Below, piece by piece: positions 31,127 to 43,113 of a DNA stretch of 64,000 nt; the first letter of the stretch is position 1; the number at the start of each line of letters is the position of its first letter. Both the position numbers and the translations under genes were made by a program. The notes under the pieces are model-generated. The model searched no databases. It saw nothing but the letters and a program-made list of their open reading frames with translations, and was not told where the DNA came from. This DNA is from Aricia agestis (taxonomy: Eukaryota > Arthropoda > Insecta > Lepidoptera > Lycaenidae): contig NC_056409.1 of assembly GCF_905147365.1 (NCBI RefSeq), positions 17,365,001-17,429,000 on the forward strand, read 5' to 3'.

Positions 31127-33928
31127 ACTAAGCATATTTTACCAGAATGCGAGAGGCTTACGTTCCAAAACAGATATTTTTAAGAGAAATGTTTGCCTCA
31201 ACTCGTACGATATTATATCTATTACGGAGACCTGGCTGTTAGAGGGTATAATGGACGAGGAATTGTTTGATAATAGGTATGTTGTTTGGCGGAGGGATAG
31301 AGATTACTCTCTAACCAAACAATCATTAGGGGGAGGTGTCCTATTAGCGGTACGCCGGGAGTTTGAAGCTACGGGCCGTCCTGAATGGCATACCACAGCT
31401 GAGGACCTCTGGGTGTCCATAACTACTAGAGAGAAATCTCTTGATACCATTCATTTGGGCGTTCTCTATCTATGCAATCAAAATGAAGGAAATAGTTGTA
31501 ATGTTCAGCTTGAATCTTTTTCCAATAACCTTTTTAATATAATTAATAATTGTCCAAATGATACCTTTATGATTTCAGGAGATTTCAACCTCCCGTTTAT
31601 AGACTGGGATGATCAAGGGGGGCACCATATTATTCCAGGTAGATCACTCACTAGGAGCCACATTGATTTCCTTGATACCCTGGCCCAGTGCGATCTCACA
31701 CAACGCAGCCAGGTTCGCAATCACAACAACCGACTATTGGATTTAGTTTTCACTAATTGTGAACTGACTGTTACTGCTTGCGAGGACCCATTGGTCCCAG
31801 ATGACTTGCCGCACCACCGGTCTTTATGTATTGAGCTTACACAGGGTTTGGAAAGTAATCTGGAATCAAAAACCCGTGTAAAATATTTTTACAATCGTGG
31901 TAAGTTTGACCTAATTTGCTCTTCCTTAAATAAAGTGGACTGGTATGAATGCCTCAGTGTTAAGAGTTTGGATGATGCTGTAAAGTATTTTTATGATGTT
32001 ATTTATGACCTCCGGAACACATATATACCACATAAAATTATCTCTCCGAACAGGTATCTATCGTGGTATGATTCGGCTCTTAAGAAAGTCTTAAGAGAGA
32101 AACGCAAATACCACCGTAAATTTAAACTATATGGGAATCACAGTGACTACATTACATTCTCTCTACTTAGGAGCAGAGCAAAATCATTGGAACGCGCGTG
32201 CTATGATTCTTATATACGTAAAATGGAGAACTCTTTAGTCAGTAATCCCAAACTCTTCTGGAATTTTATTAAGGGCAACCGCAAAACCCCGTCCATGTTT
32301 CCTTCTACGATGTGCTACGAAGGGCAAGTAGCAAATGACGGCGAAAAAATTTGCAATTTGTTTGCAACCTACTTTCACGCAAACTTTCTGGATTCTCATA
32401 CCACGCCTAGTGGCTCACATACCGAAGAGCACACTTTGCATCACAGCTCCGTAGGGGACGTAAGGATAGATCATGACGAATTATTAAGACTGGTTGACTT
32501 ACATAAAGGTGCTGGGCCAGATGATATTCCACCTCTACTAATTGTTGAGTGCGCCTCTAGTTTGGTTATCCCCCTCGCCATACTTTTTTCGAGATCATTA
32601 AAGGAAGGATATGTGCCAAGTTTTTGGAAGACAGCGTTTATAACACCTGTTCATAAGGGAGGAGACAAGGGAAATATCCAGAACTACAGGCCGATTTCAA
32701 AACTTTGTATTTTCGCTAAACTCTTTGAAAGTATTGTGCATAAACAAGTTTTTTCTGCTCTTAAAGGCTGGTTTATACAAGAGCAGCATGGGTTTCTAAA
32801 GGGGCGCTCAACAACCTCTAATCTTCTTCTAACTTACGACCATTTCAGCTCGGGAATGGACTCAAGGGTTCAGGTGGATTTGATATTCACCGACTTCAGC
32901 AAAGCCTTCGATCGTATTGATCATTGTATCCTGCTCAAAAAGTTGGCGTCTGCGGGTATACACGGAAACCTATTAACGGGTTCATTTCTAGGTGGATATT
33001 CGTACCTTCTGGTGTTCCTCTGGTGGTCTGTTAGGACCTTTACTTTTTGCTATATTCGTCAATGATATTTTCTCCTGTTTTCGTCATTCTTATTTCTTTT
33101 TGTACACCGATGACACAAAAATATTGAAAAATATAGCTTCGCTTAATGACTGTCACCTTATACAAGAGGACTTAAATAGATTTAGTGACTACTGTGTACT
33201 TAATAAGTTGGATCTTAATGTATCTAAATGCTTTGTCGTCAACAATAGTCGTAAACTAAATTTAATTAAATATAATTATGAACTTCAGAACAAGGTCCTC
33301 GTTATCAAGAAATCCATAAGGGATGTTGGAGTTATTGTAGACTCAAAATTGATCTTTGATGAGGACATCGACTATATTATTAAAAAAGCCTCAAAAGGGA
33401 TTTGTCATAAGGTCGTGTAAACATTTTCAATCTGCCAATGTAGTCAAAATCCTATATTGTGCGTATGTTCGTAGTATCTTAGAGTATTGTTCGGAGTTGC
33501 GAAACCCTGCTTACAACATATATATTGATAGAATTGAGTCCATACAAAAACGGTTTCTTAGATTTATTCAATTTAAGTGCAACCATTTTCTAAATGATTA
33601 TGATGCCAGGTGCAAAAAGTTTCATTTTCTCCCCTTGTACCACCGGAGACATATAGCTGACCTGACTTATTTATGTAAAGTTCTAAATAATAAAATAGAT
33701 TCCCCTGATTTACTTAATAGATTTAATATTAATATTCCCCGTAGAAACGCTCGTCATTTTATGCCCCTTTATGTTACACCTTACAATGCATACTACCGTA
33801 AAAATTATTTTATACTTAGGTCTAGTTCACATTTTAACAGATTTTTAATTGCCCATCCACTTGAAGACATGTTCTCCCTAAAACCAAATAAAATTAGAAA
33901 GCTTATGACTGATACGTTCTTTAAGTAA
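31116..33928 (+). pseudogene. ORF2 of the non-LTR element: APE endonuclease + reverse transcriptase, broken
   Basis: ORF2 nicks the target and reverse-transcribes element RNA at the nick. The endonuclease fills residues ~1-230: IFYQNARGLRSKTD, SITETWL, GGGVLLAVRR, MISGDFNLPFIDW, RLLDLVFTN and DDLPHHRSL hold the expected Asn, Glu, Asp-Asn and His positions. The reverse transcriptase follows: AFITPVHKGGDKGNIQNYRP, EQHGFLKGRSTTSNLLL, DFSKAFDRIDH, GPLLFAIFVNDI and LYTDDTKI. The catalytic motif reads YTDD where the second copy and the family have YADD. A 35-base deletion near 32970, a one-base loss about 50 bases later and a short deletion near 33398 move the frame; segments are open at 31116-33065, 32992-33420 and 33356-33928. 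The C-terminus (HFLPLYHRRHIADLTYL) is complete. Confidence 0.9.
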
Positions 33929-34389
33929 AATAAATAAAATTTGTGTATTGAATTACTTTTATTGATTTTTTTTATCGTAAAAGTAAAATACTAAAGGATC
34001 GTACCATCTGCTGTGTGTTTAATTATGTTTAATTATGTATAATTATTTTTATATTGAGTACTATTTGCTTCATTAGCTAACAATTTTTAATCTCTCAACC
34101 ATTTCGTGTTATATAAAATTTAACAAATTTGGTAGTTTGCTTAAATAGTAATTTACATTTTAATTGATTTTAGATTACCTCAGTTCATGTAAGTACTTAT
34201 TAAGTAAGTAAGTGATTTGTATCTCGTCAGGACTTTATGTTTGAAATGTTAATTTTAGTTTAAATTTATTTCTTACCAGCGAAAACTTGTTATTGGCATA
34301 TCGTTATATAATTTTGTATCATTACCATTATAATTATGTGCTGTAAGTTTTCCCAATAAAATAAAATAAAAATAAAATAAAATAATATT
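33929..34389 (+). other. 3' UTR and tail of non-LTR copy 1
   Basis: About 430 AT-rich bases follow the ORF2 stop, then CCCAATAAAATAAAATAAAA, a short-unit tail of AAAAT type that replaces poly(A). The same UTR and tail close copy 2 at 42009-42410. Confidence 0.8.
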
Positions 34390-34421
34390 ATGTGTTATCA
34401 ACTTATCACCAGTCAGTCAAG

Positions 34422-35552
34422 ATATGACGACGCGATCCCTCAAAAAGCTCGATTTTAGCTAATATGTATGAGAGTGTCAAATTGTTCAAACAGTAACTTT
34501 TCCTCTTATATTCAATTGGTCTTATAATACGAGTACGCTTATTATAGTAGGACATATTTTCATTAAAAAGAAACATGTTTTCAGTCTAAAGCTTAATTAA
34601 CGCCGGTAAAATATTATAATATAATTAATGGCCTTTTGCACAACAAAAACGCTTAAACGAAATTTTCCATTTACATTATTCGGACATTATTATAAAAATA
34701 TAATCTGAGTACAGACCGCGGATTACTAAAGCGGATGAGGTTCGGACTTGGATTGTAAACAAAAATGTCGGTTACTTATTTTATAATGGCAAACAAAACC
34801 CGTCGTTTTGCTTAAGGATTTTTGCACATAATTAGGTCCCTCTCCATACTGAGCCATAGAGGATAACCATTAACCATGATTGTGAATGGTGACATGCACT
34901 ATTCACATCGATATTGGGAATTCATAGACTGTACCCGTGGACTGTACGTGTTCGTATTCGTTCAATTCTATCACGGGCCAACGTAGACAGGTGGTTTCAA
35001 ATGTTGTACTTGTTTCAAATGCAGCTCTATTATATAAAATAATTAATCGTTGACCAATGACCAAATCAATTTATTAGTTTGAAAAAAAAAGTTGAAATAA
35101 TAAAATAATTAACCACTACAGGGCGTTATTCACGAATTCATTCGCGCCTACTTTATAGGTTATTTTTTTCGCTGAAGTTCATTCTGTTCTTTTCCTATTC
35201 CTTAAATGTCGCCAATCTCCGTTCCAATATTAAGTAGTTAAAAGCGTGAAGACTGAAGACAAACATTTTCATTTCAGTCCATGTATAGATTTTTACGAAA
35301 ATACAAAATGTATTCCACAATCTCCTATACGTAATTCCCGTCTCGCAAAAATGTTTCAGTGTACTGGCAATAATCTTATACTCCTGCCTCTGGGGAGCAA
35401 GCGGTGACTACTTCTATTGACTTATTGAATTTGTACCCGCGGCGCGACGTACGAGGGAGCTACATCTCTATCTCTACCGTAGAATATATTTTGCTTGTAT
35501 CAAACTATCATGCGACGATTATTTTTTTCTGGCAAATATTTTTTTACAAATT
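34422..35552. other. no feature recognised
   Basis: AT-rich and apparently unique; a 61-codon ORF at 35404 has no motif. Confidence 0.4.
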
Positions 35553-35826
35553 GCGTCAGATTTTGTATTTTACGACTGTAAGAATATAGGTACTATCAAA
35601 GAAGGTAAATATAGGCCCAGCATGTTAGATTGACTTTACATAACCTGACCAAATTACGCAAGTCCGTCATCTGTCTAGGAATCAGTTTACGCCAGATTTC
35701 GTATTTTACGAGTATACGAATGTACTATCAGAGAAGATAATTATAGGCACATCATAATAATATATTGACTTTACATAACCTGACCAAATTACGCAGGTCC
35801 GTCATCTGTTTAGGAATCAATTTACC
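35553..35826. repeat. two-unit tandem duplication (about 137 bp per unit)
   Basis: GCGTCAGATTTTGTATTTTA at 35553 and GCCAGATTTCGTATTTTACG at 35691 start parallel units. Each contains TTGACTTTACATAACCTGAC, CAAATTACGCA and GTCCGTCATCTGT(C/T)TAGGAATCA. The last phrase is the reverse complement of the end of MITE family F (42964-44408), so each unit carries a family F terminus. Confidence 0.85.
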
Positions 35827-36029
35827 TTATACTTTCTTTTGGTACGCTCTATCACTAAATATATTAAACTATATTTATTGCGCCGGAAAATGAACGTCTA
35901 CGTATGACTCCCTCGCGGCTAACATGGCCAATTGTATATTTTGCAAAATTCTGTGTAAATTATCCAACATAATATATTTTGGAAGTTGTTGTGAACACAA
36001 TGTTAGTTTACCAGCCATTAACTGGTTTC

Positions 36030-36180
36030 TAATAGGGAATAATACGCAAAGGTCAGAGCAGATGGCGCCACCAACACATACAGTAAATAATCTGACCAAA
36101 ATCCGACATGTTGTACATATATCATATTAGAATATTGTCAGAAACGTTATCTAACGTCGAACAAAACTTTTCGTTGTCTA
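36030..36180 (-). repeat. dispersed repeat H, copy 2 (minus strand)
   Basis: Reverse complement of 5446-5580: TACAGTAAATAATCTGACCA, CCGACATGTTGTACATA and AACGTCGAACAAAACTTTTC appear in the mirrored order. Confidence 0.72.
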
Positions 36181-36660
36181 TGCTGGTAGGTACTGCATCT
36201 AATGTGAAATTATTGCAATAACTTTAATTGCAAAGCAGCAAACAAATTGAACGCGACGTGATGACGATTTGTTCATTTTTTCGCATCACCCCTGTGAAGA
36301 AGGCAATCGATGGGCTTCATTTGTTTTCGGCCCCCACCTCGGCTTCCAATCCGGACTTCATTACGATTTTAATCTACGGCCCCGAAAGGTCAGATCGCGG
36401 AAACGGGGTTAACTTAATTGGGGTTTTTAAGCTCTGCTATGGCCGATGTGTTCATCATTTAATCCCTGTCGAGGTGATCATTAAATAAATTAAGTTTAAA
36501 GTTACAAACTGCAAAGAGGCTCCACGTGCATGGTTATTAATTTTACCTCAGCAAAAGTAGCGTTTTATTGAGAAGTTAATGAAATTAAGGTAAGCTACGA
36601 ACAATTATTACATATTGATTATAATGTTCATTTATTACAGATTCTTACAATAAATAATAA
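36181..36660. other. no feature recognised
   Basis: Includes an 86-codon ORF (36228-36488) with fairly balanced composition but no motif or splice context. Left uncalled. Confidence 0.35.
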
Positions 36661-36728
36661 TCTTATATCTTTAAACGAGTAATTCTTGTATATATATTAT
36701 ATATAGCAAATCTCGGTCAAATAGTTAG
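36661..36728 (+). mobile_element. 68-bp Helitron family B deletion derivative
   Basis: It retains the 5' end TCTTATATCTTTAAACGAGT and the 3' end AATCTCGGTCAAATAGTTAG, joined by TATATATATTATATATAGC. The CTAG terminus is mutated to TTAG. The interior of the ~200-bp family is gone. Confidence 0.75.
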
Positions 36729-37124
36729 TATATCTTTACACTGCAAAGTTTAAAGAATAGTCTAGTTCAAAATAAAACTAATTGTTTTATTGTTTAGCTT
36801 TTCCATTAAACTACAGTTTATTATTTCACGCTGAGAAAAAAAGCAAAATTAGTTCTCTCTATAACATGACTATAAAACCAATTTAGAGTACGTGAGCAAA
36901 CAGCCACTATTTATTTGAATGAAAAATACTATTCTGGCATTGTGAAGTTCTTTACAACATGTTCGAATAATTTTTCAATTATTAAACTGCTGTGTATTTC
37001 AGATGTAGAGAGTACAGAGAAATACGAGTATTTGGTCTGCGGATCAAAACTCTATGTAAGCTGGTTTATAAACATCCATATGACTTTTTTCCTATTTTTA
37101 CGTAGGAAAGCTTGTAAAAAAGTA

Positions 37125-37510
37125 TATACTTTTTTTTTTGGTTGCGTACCAAAAGGGTAAAAATGGGACCCTATTACTGAGACTTCGATGTGTGTCCGTC
37201 TGTCTCCAAGCTGTAACTCAAGAATGGTAATAGCTAGAGTTAAAATTTTCACAGATTTTGTATTTCTGTTGCCGCTAACAAAATAAATTAAATATTTAAG
37301 GGAGGCTCCCATACAACAAACGCGATTTTTCAAACATTTTTTTCTCGGTATCAATGATGACAACAGGTAGGCACTTGAAGCTGTATTTATACTTTAATAA
37401 TTTTAAATAATAAAATTTAAATAAAATGTACAATAATTAAGGGGGGCTGCCATAAAAAAAAACAGATTTTTTTTTACTATTTTTGCTCTGGTACGGAACC
37501 CTTCGTGTGC
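37125..37510 (+). repeat. dispersed repeat G, copy 1
   Basis: GGTTGCGTACCAAAAGGGTA, GGGACCCTATTACTGAGACT, TTGCCGCTAACAAAATAAAT and GGTACGGAACCCTTCGTGTG follow the order of the copy at 57939-58350. TACCAAAAGGG and GGTACGGAACCC near the ends are loosely inverted, so it may be a MITE. Confidence 0.72.
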
Positions 37511-38294
37511 GAGTACAACTCTGATATTTTTCAAAATTCTACGTAGGTAAGCTTGTTAAAAACGTGCAATTAATGATTATTAATTTGGTGTAGAAATCAT
37601 ATATAAATGCTAAATATGCAGTTGTAATAGACATTGAAATCGTTGCTCGCCCCGTAGCCCGTAACAAAAGTAAGTGAAATGATTTTCTCGCAGATGACCG
37701 ATATAATTACAGACACTTCATTCGTCTAACTGTGGCTGACGGCGATCTTAATTGTTGCCATTCATTACGTTTTTCCGCCTAATAATTATACTCTCCGCCT
37801 AAGCGGTCCGAATTTCCTGTAATTTCTTCTAATTTTTTTCACATTTTAGATTAAAACTACGAAAACTATTCATAAATAACTAATAGATATGATACATAGT
37901 ATGTTTGAAAAATAACTTTGTACAAAACACATCGTGTAAAAAACCCATCTATCAGATAGTTTTTTAACGATTCGTTTCACAAATAAAATCACAGGGAGCG
38001 TTTACGCCGTATTAAGGCTTTTGATTGAATTTTATTTTATAAAAAATTCGCAGCTCGCCGTCCACAAACGAATCTCGTCCGATTTAAATCATTTTGGATG
38101 TATTTTAAATTGAATAAATTCCGATATAAATGGGTTTCACGTCGCCACTTAACGCACACGTCCTCACGCATGCCCCAGCTCGCTAAATAAATACTATAAC
38201 TGTAAATATGACAATTTCCAATTTCACGGCTGATCGGTCTATGTGATCGCCGTGCTGCTCGTGATGGACTTAGCGTTGGATCGATTTTTGTTTA
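37511..38294. other. no feature recognised
   Basis: Apparently unique AT-rich DNA with no convincing ORF. Confidence 0.4.
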
Positions 38295-38786
38295 CTAGAC
38301 ATCGCCTAATTATGGTCGAAATTCGACCTTAAAAATTATCTTATTCTTTTGGTTCCCCGTTTAAAGTATTGACTATTTCAGATTTAATAAAAAAACAATC
38401 CATTTTTAATTTGACAACAGAGTTCAACCTTTTTCAACTTTAATTTGACAACAGAATTTTTCTCTTTTGACTATCGTCAAGTAAAATTCGTATGTATAGG
38501 CTTGTCATCCAAAAATATGGTAGTGTGCACCAATGTGCACACTACCATATTTTTGGATAGTGTGTGTAATGTTTTATTTGTTAAAAAAATGTTCATACAT
38601 TTTTATGTATATTTTCATACAGTTTTATGCATAAAGCATAATTTCAAAATAATATTAGCTCGATGCACTCCTTCATAATAAGTATATATGTAATCTATAA
38701 CTGTGCAAAATTTCATTCACCTACATATTTCCCCATTTTTGGTCAAAAGGGATACAAAGTTTTTGACTCACGTATTAATATATAGA
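38295..38786 (-). mobile_element. non-autonomous Helitron family C (minus strand) with an internal perfect hairpin
   Basis: The plus strand begins CTAGACATCGCCTAATTATG after A, with GGTCGAAATTCGACC as the 3' hairpin, and closes with CACGTATTAATATATAGA before T; read on the minus strand it starts TCTATATATTAATACG and ends CTAG, between A and T. Family phrases are all present. A short direct duplication of the TTTAATTTGACAACAGA segment is seen near 38400-38455. Confidence 0.9.
38507..38558. repeat. perfect 24-bp-arm hairpin
   Basis: ATCCAAAAATATGGTAGTGT with GCAC, a four-base loop CAAT, then the exact reverse complement. Other family C copies have only one arm here. Confidence 0.9.
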
Positions 38787-39780
38787 TAATAATTTATATC
38801 GCCATTTTGCTGTTAATTCTGTTGAGTATTGAATATTGCATAAAAAGTTGTTTTTTATGCTGTTCTTATTGTTCTTTATTTTACTTCAGAATTTAGAGTA
38901 CAGCTTACGAGAGAGCACACATTCCAAAAATAAGATCAAGTTACTTCTTAACTTTCTTGTCTATAGTGATATTTTATTGATATTAACAGAATATTATGCA
39001 AATAAAAAATGTCATTTCACGTAGTGGGCATTTATGTACTTAATTAATTATCCCTAGGAACGGTAATTATATTTCATCTACTATTCATAAATTATATTTT
39101 AATTCCCTGATCTGTGCGAAATGAATTCTATGAATCACAACTTTTATGCAGAACAGCGAGAAAAGACACTTTTAATTGCATTTTCAAGTAATTTAAATAG
39201 AATTTTATTATTTTAAGTGTACTAATTGATGAGAACAGTGATTTAACTTTAAAATAATTTTCTACCTATTTTCATTTAGTATGAACTATGAACTGATATT
39301 TTAGTTAAAGTTTAGTTATAATATGATATTATTTTAACGTTAAGTGGTTTTAGATAAACTATGATCTTCTAAGAAATATTTTCAATAACTTACAACAACA
39401 GTGCAACGGGCTTGTTTGATGCTTATTATCCGATCTGGGGTCAATTTATGGCATCTTACAACATGAGCCTGATATATTGACACGCTATGTATGAAAACTA
39501 TAGGAAATAATTATAGTTTTTATACTGTATAGCTTGTTTGTGCGTTTTGTGGATATATTAACTGGTGCCCCGTGTGCGGCTACTTTATTCAAGAGTATAA
39601 AAAAAATCTATGAAAATGAAATAAATTAAGTACCTCTGGAATATTTTTCCGAGATTTTTAACATATTATAAGTTATAACGATTATAAGTTATAAATTCCA
39701 AATGTGCGTTGGTTGATATCACGGTAATCGCGATACCTTTGTATTTTCAGGACAAAGGATTTTATATTACGTTTTCTAAT
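38787..39780. other. no feature recognised
   Basis: AT-rich unique-looking DNA up to the truncation point of non-LTR copy 2. Confidence 0.4.
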
Positions 39781-39898
39781 TTACTTTGATTTTATTAAAC
39801 CAGGAATTAAATATTTATTATACTTCTTTCACACTCATGCAGAAGCTTCGATAACTAATATAGCTTTATTTTCACTCTTTAAATCCTTTTGTTATAAT

Positions 39899-40205
39899 AT
39901 GTTGTTTGAAGCATCAAAGCACAGGCTTTTGCTTTGCAAGATTATTATTTATATAATTACGCCTGTCTATTTCAGAATAGCAATTTATTATTACAGGTTT
40001 GTCCTATGGTATACGTCTATTCAAAGTTTTCAAGAAGTTCATAATTATATAATTACGCCTGTCTATTTTAGAATAGCAATTTATTATTACGCGTATGTCC
40101 TATGTTACGTTCAAAGTTTAAATAAATGTAATTATTGTAATGCTAGTGATAAGATGTTTAGTTTTCTGCCTCTAAATATATCTTGTGTTATTCAATACCT
40201 ACCCC
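39899..40205 (+). pseudogene. ORFx fragment in non-LTR copy 2
   Basis: The frame KHRLLLCKIIIYIITPVYFR ... IAIYYYAYVLCYVQSLNKCN corresponds to the middle of the hydrophobic ORF of copy 1, including both units of its internal duplication. Compared with copy 1 there is one 3-base insertion, one 6-base insertion and one 3-base deletion, none of which shifts the frame. A 4-base difference near 40190 then breaks it, close to the deletion junction. Confidence 0.5.
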
Positions 40206-40214
40206 AAATTTTTA

Positions 40215-42011
40215 CTTCGTGCTATGATTTTTATATACGTAACATGGAGAACTCTTTAGTTAGTAATCCCAAACTCTTCTGGAACTTTATTACGGGCAAC
40301 CACAAAACCCCGTCCATGTTTCCTTCTACAATGCGCTACGAAGGGCAAGTAGCAAATGATGGCGAAAAAATTTGCAACTTGTTTGCAACTTACTTTCACG
40401 CAAACTTTCTGGATTCTCATACCACGCCTAGTGGCTCACATACTGAAGAGCACACTTGCATCACAGCTCGGTAGGGGACGTAAGGATAGATCATGACGAT
40501 TTATTAAGGCTGCTAAAGTCGGTTGACTTACATAAAGGTGCTGGGGCTGATGATATTCCACCTCTACTGATTGTTGAGTGCGCCTCTAGTTTGGTTATCC
40601 CCCTCGCCATACTTTTTTCGAGATCATTAAAGGAAGGATATGTGCCAAGTTTTTGAAAGACAGCGCTTATAACACCTGTTCATAAGGGAGGAGACAAGGG
40701 AAATATCCAAAACTACAGGCCGATATCAAAACTTTGTATTTTCGCTAAACTCTTTGAAAGTATTGTGCATAAACAAGTTTTTTCTACTCTTAAAGGCTGG
40801 TTTATACAAGAGCAGCATGGGTTTCTAAAGGGGCGCTCAACAACCTCTAATCTTCTTCTAACTTACGACCATGTCAGCTCGGGCATGGACTCAGGTGTTC
40901 AGGTGGATTTGATATTCACCGACTTTAGCAAAGCCTTCGATCGTATTGATCATTGTATCCTGCTAAAAAAGTTAGCGTATGCGGGTATACACGGAAACCT
41001 TATCGTACATTTGTAATAGGTCCCAAGCCGTTGCTATTAACGGGTTCATTTCTAGGTGGATATTCGTACTTTCTGGTGTTCTTCAAGGCTCCCTGTTAGG
41101 ACCTCTACTTTTCGCTATATTCGTCAATGATATTTCCTCCTGTTTTCGTCATTCTTATTTCTTTTTATACGCCGATGACACAAAAATATTGAAAAATATA
41201 GCTTCGCTTAATGACTGTCACCTTCTACAAGAGGACTTAAATAGATTTAGTGACTACTGTGCACTTAATAAGTTGGATCTTAATGTATCTAAATGCTTTG
41301 TCGTCAACTTTAGTCGTAAACTAAATTTAATTAAATATAATTATGAACTTCAGAACAAGGTCCTCGTTATCGAGAAATCCATAAGGGATCTTGGAGTTAT
41401 TGTAGACTCAAAATTGATCTTTGATGAGGACATCGACTATATTATTGATAAAGCCTCAAAAGCCCTGGGATATGTCATAAGGTCGTGTAAACATTTTCAA
41501 TCTGCCAAAGTAGTCAAAATCCTATATTGTGCGTATGTTCGTAGTATCTTAGAGTATTGTTCGGAGTTGTGGAACCCTGCTTACAACATATATATTGATA
41601 GAATTGAGTCCATACAAAGACGGTTTCTCAGATTTATTCAATTTAAGTGCAACCATTTTCTAAACGATTATGATGCCAGGTGCAAAAAGTTTCATTTTCT
41701 TCCCTTGTACCACCGAAGACATATAGCTGACTTGACTTATTTATGTAAAGTTCTAAATAATAAAATAGATTCCCCTGATTGACTTAATAGATTTAATATT
41801 AATATTCCCCGTAGAAACGCTCGTCATTTTATGTCCCTTTATATTACACCTTACAATACATACTACCGTAAAAATTCTTTTATACTTAGATTTAGTTCAC
41901 AATTTAACAGATTTTTAATTGCCCATCCACTTGAAGACATGTTCTCCCTAAAACCAAACAACATTAGAAAGCTTATGACTTCTTTAAGTAAAATAAACAA
42001 AATTTCTGATT
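40215..42011 (+). pseudogene. ORF2 reverse-transcriptase part in non-LTR copy 2
   Basis: Reverse-transcriptase residues are well kept: HKGGDKGNIQNYRPISKLCI, QEQHGFLKGRSTTSNLLL, DFSKAFDRIDH, GVLQGSLLGPLLFAIFVND and LYADDTKI with the normal YADD. Disabling changes against copy 1: a one-base loss at about 40455, a TGG to TGA stop at about 40655, a frameshift near 41010 and an L to stop change at 41782. The endonuclease domain is absent. Open segments are 40456-40656, 40765-41016 and 40979-41782. Confidence 0.88.
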
Positions 42012-42490
42012 GAATTGCTTTTATTGATTTTTTATCGTAAAAGTAAAATATTAAAGGATTGTACCATCTGCTGTGTGTTTAATTATGTATAATTATTTAT
42101 TATATTGAGTACTGTTTGCTTCATTAGCTAGCAATTTTTAATCTCTCAACCGTTTCGTGTAATATAAAATTTAACAAATTTGGTAGTTTGCTTAAATAAT
42201 AGTTTACATTTTAATTGATTTTAGGTTACTTTAATTTATGTATTAAGTAAGTGATTTGTGTCTCGTCAGGACTTAATGTTTGAAATGTTAATTTTAGCTT
42301 AAATTTATTTCTTACCAGCGAAAACTTGTTATTGGCATATCGTTATTTAATTTGTATCATTACTATTATAATTATATGCTGTAAGTTTTTCCAATAAAAT
42401 AAAATAAAATATGACATATTCTATCTGGACGCTCAGAAAAGACATAAAGATATTATACTCTTAAAATAAAGATGATACTTAATCCATACT

Positions 42491-42698
42491 TCCATACTAA
42501 TATTATAAATGCGAAAGTGTGTCTGTCTGTCTGTCTGTTACCTCTTCACGTGCAAACCGCTGAACCGATTTTGCTGAAATTTGGTATGGATATACTTTGA
42601 GTCCCGGGAAAGGACATAGAATACTTTTTTCCCGAAAAATGTACGGTTCCTGCGCGATAAACGAATTTTGGCGCAACAGAGTTGCGGGCGTCATCTAG
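42491..42698 (+). mobile_element. non-autonomous Helitron family A, short form
   Basis: TCCATACTAATATTATAAAT at the start, a (GTCT)n run, then GAACCGATTTTGCTGAAATT, TTGAGTCCCGGGAAAGGACA and GCGCAACAGAGTTGCGGGCG before TCATCTAG and a T. GCAACAGAGTTGC forms the 3' hairpin. The 5' TC is preceded by T, but a second TCCATACT eight bases upstream follows an A, so the true start may be 42483. Confidence 0.85.
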
Positions 42699-42963
42699 TA
42701 ATAAATATATTAAAGAGATCTCCTAGGATATTAGGGCTAGATATATAGAATCTAAATGGAAGTGAATTGATGTTCTCAAATATTTATGAGATGGTCTTAG
42801 CTGGTAGCAGCCCTGTCCGCGCTGACTATTTTTAAAGACATTTCAATTATTCATAAAACAATTTGAACGATTCATTCGTAGAATTTCGTACGCTGGAAAC
42901 TGATATCTTGGAAAATGTGGATATTATTGTCTGGAATATTTAGTTATGTCTGGAGTGTAAGCA

Positions 42964-43113
42964 ATATGAGAGAAGTTGATTCACAGGTGGTGGTTCTACG
43001 TGATTCGGGTCGGGACATGTCAAGTCAAATGTAGCTTGTAGTCGTGATCTGACAGCTGGGTTTTTGAAATTACATAGTTCTGCCACCTGCCCATGAATTT
43101 CTCTGATAGATAT
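42964..43113. mobile_element. MITE family F, copy a
   Basis: The left ATATGAGAGAAGTTGATTCA with CAGGTGGTGG mirrors CCACCTGCCCATGAATTTCT with CTGATAGATAT at the right. The core has ACATGTCAAGTCAAATGTAG and GTGATCTGACAGCTGGGTTT, shared with copy c. Confidence 0.7.

Larger units (their letters stand above)
28645..34421 (+). mobile_element. near full-length CR1/Jockey-group non-LTR retrotransposon, copy 1
   Basis: The order is a 5' leader, ORF1 (PHD finger, coiled coil, FP-like domain), an extra hydrophobic ORF, ORF2 (apurinic-type endonuclease plus reverse transcriptase), a 3' UTR and an (AAAAT)n-like tail at 34357-34384. There is no RNase H or LTR. The sequence ATGTGTTATCA occurs just before the presumed 5' end (28645-28655) and just after the tail (34390-34400), and both are followed by CAGTCAGTCAAG. 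I read this as an imperfect target-site duplication, which puts the element at roughly 28.66-34.39 kb. Frameshifts in ORF1 and ORF2 and a 35-base deletion in the reverse transcriptase make it inactive. Confidence 0.9.
39781..42410 (+). mobile_element. non-LTR retrotransposon copy 2, 5'-truncated with internal deletion
   Basis: It joins copy 1 at the equivalent of about 30489 (TACTTTGATTTTATTAAACC), so it lacks ORF1. It then jumps from the equivalent of about 30918 to about 32198, losing the endonuclease and the start of the reverse transcriptase. It ends in the same 3' UTR and AATAAAATAAAAT tail. It is highly similar to copy 1 but keeps the bases that copy 1 lost in the reverse transcriptase, so neither copy is derived from the other. 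No target duplication was found. Confidence 0.9.

Noticed and set aside
36228..36488. 86-codon ORF with balanced composition
   Set aside because: No recognisable domain and no conserved context; could be chance.
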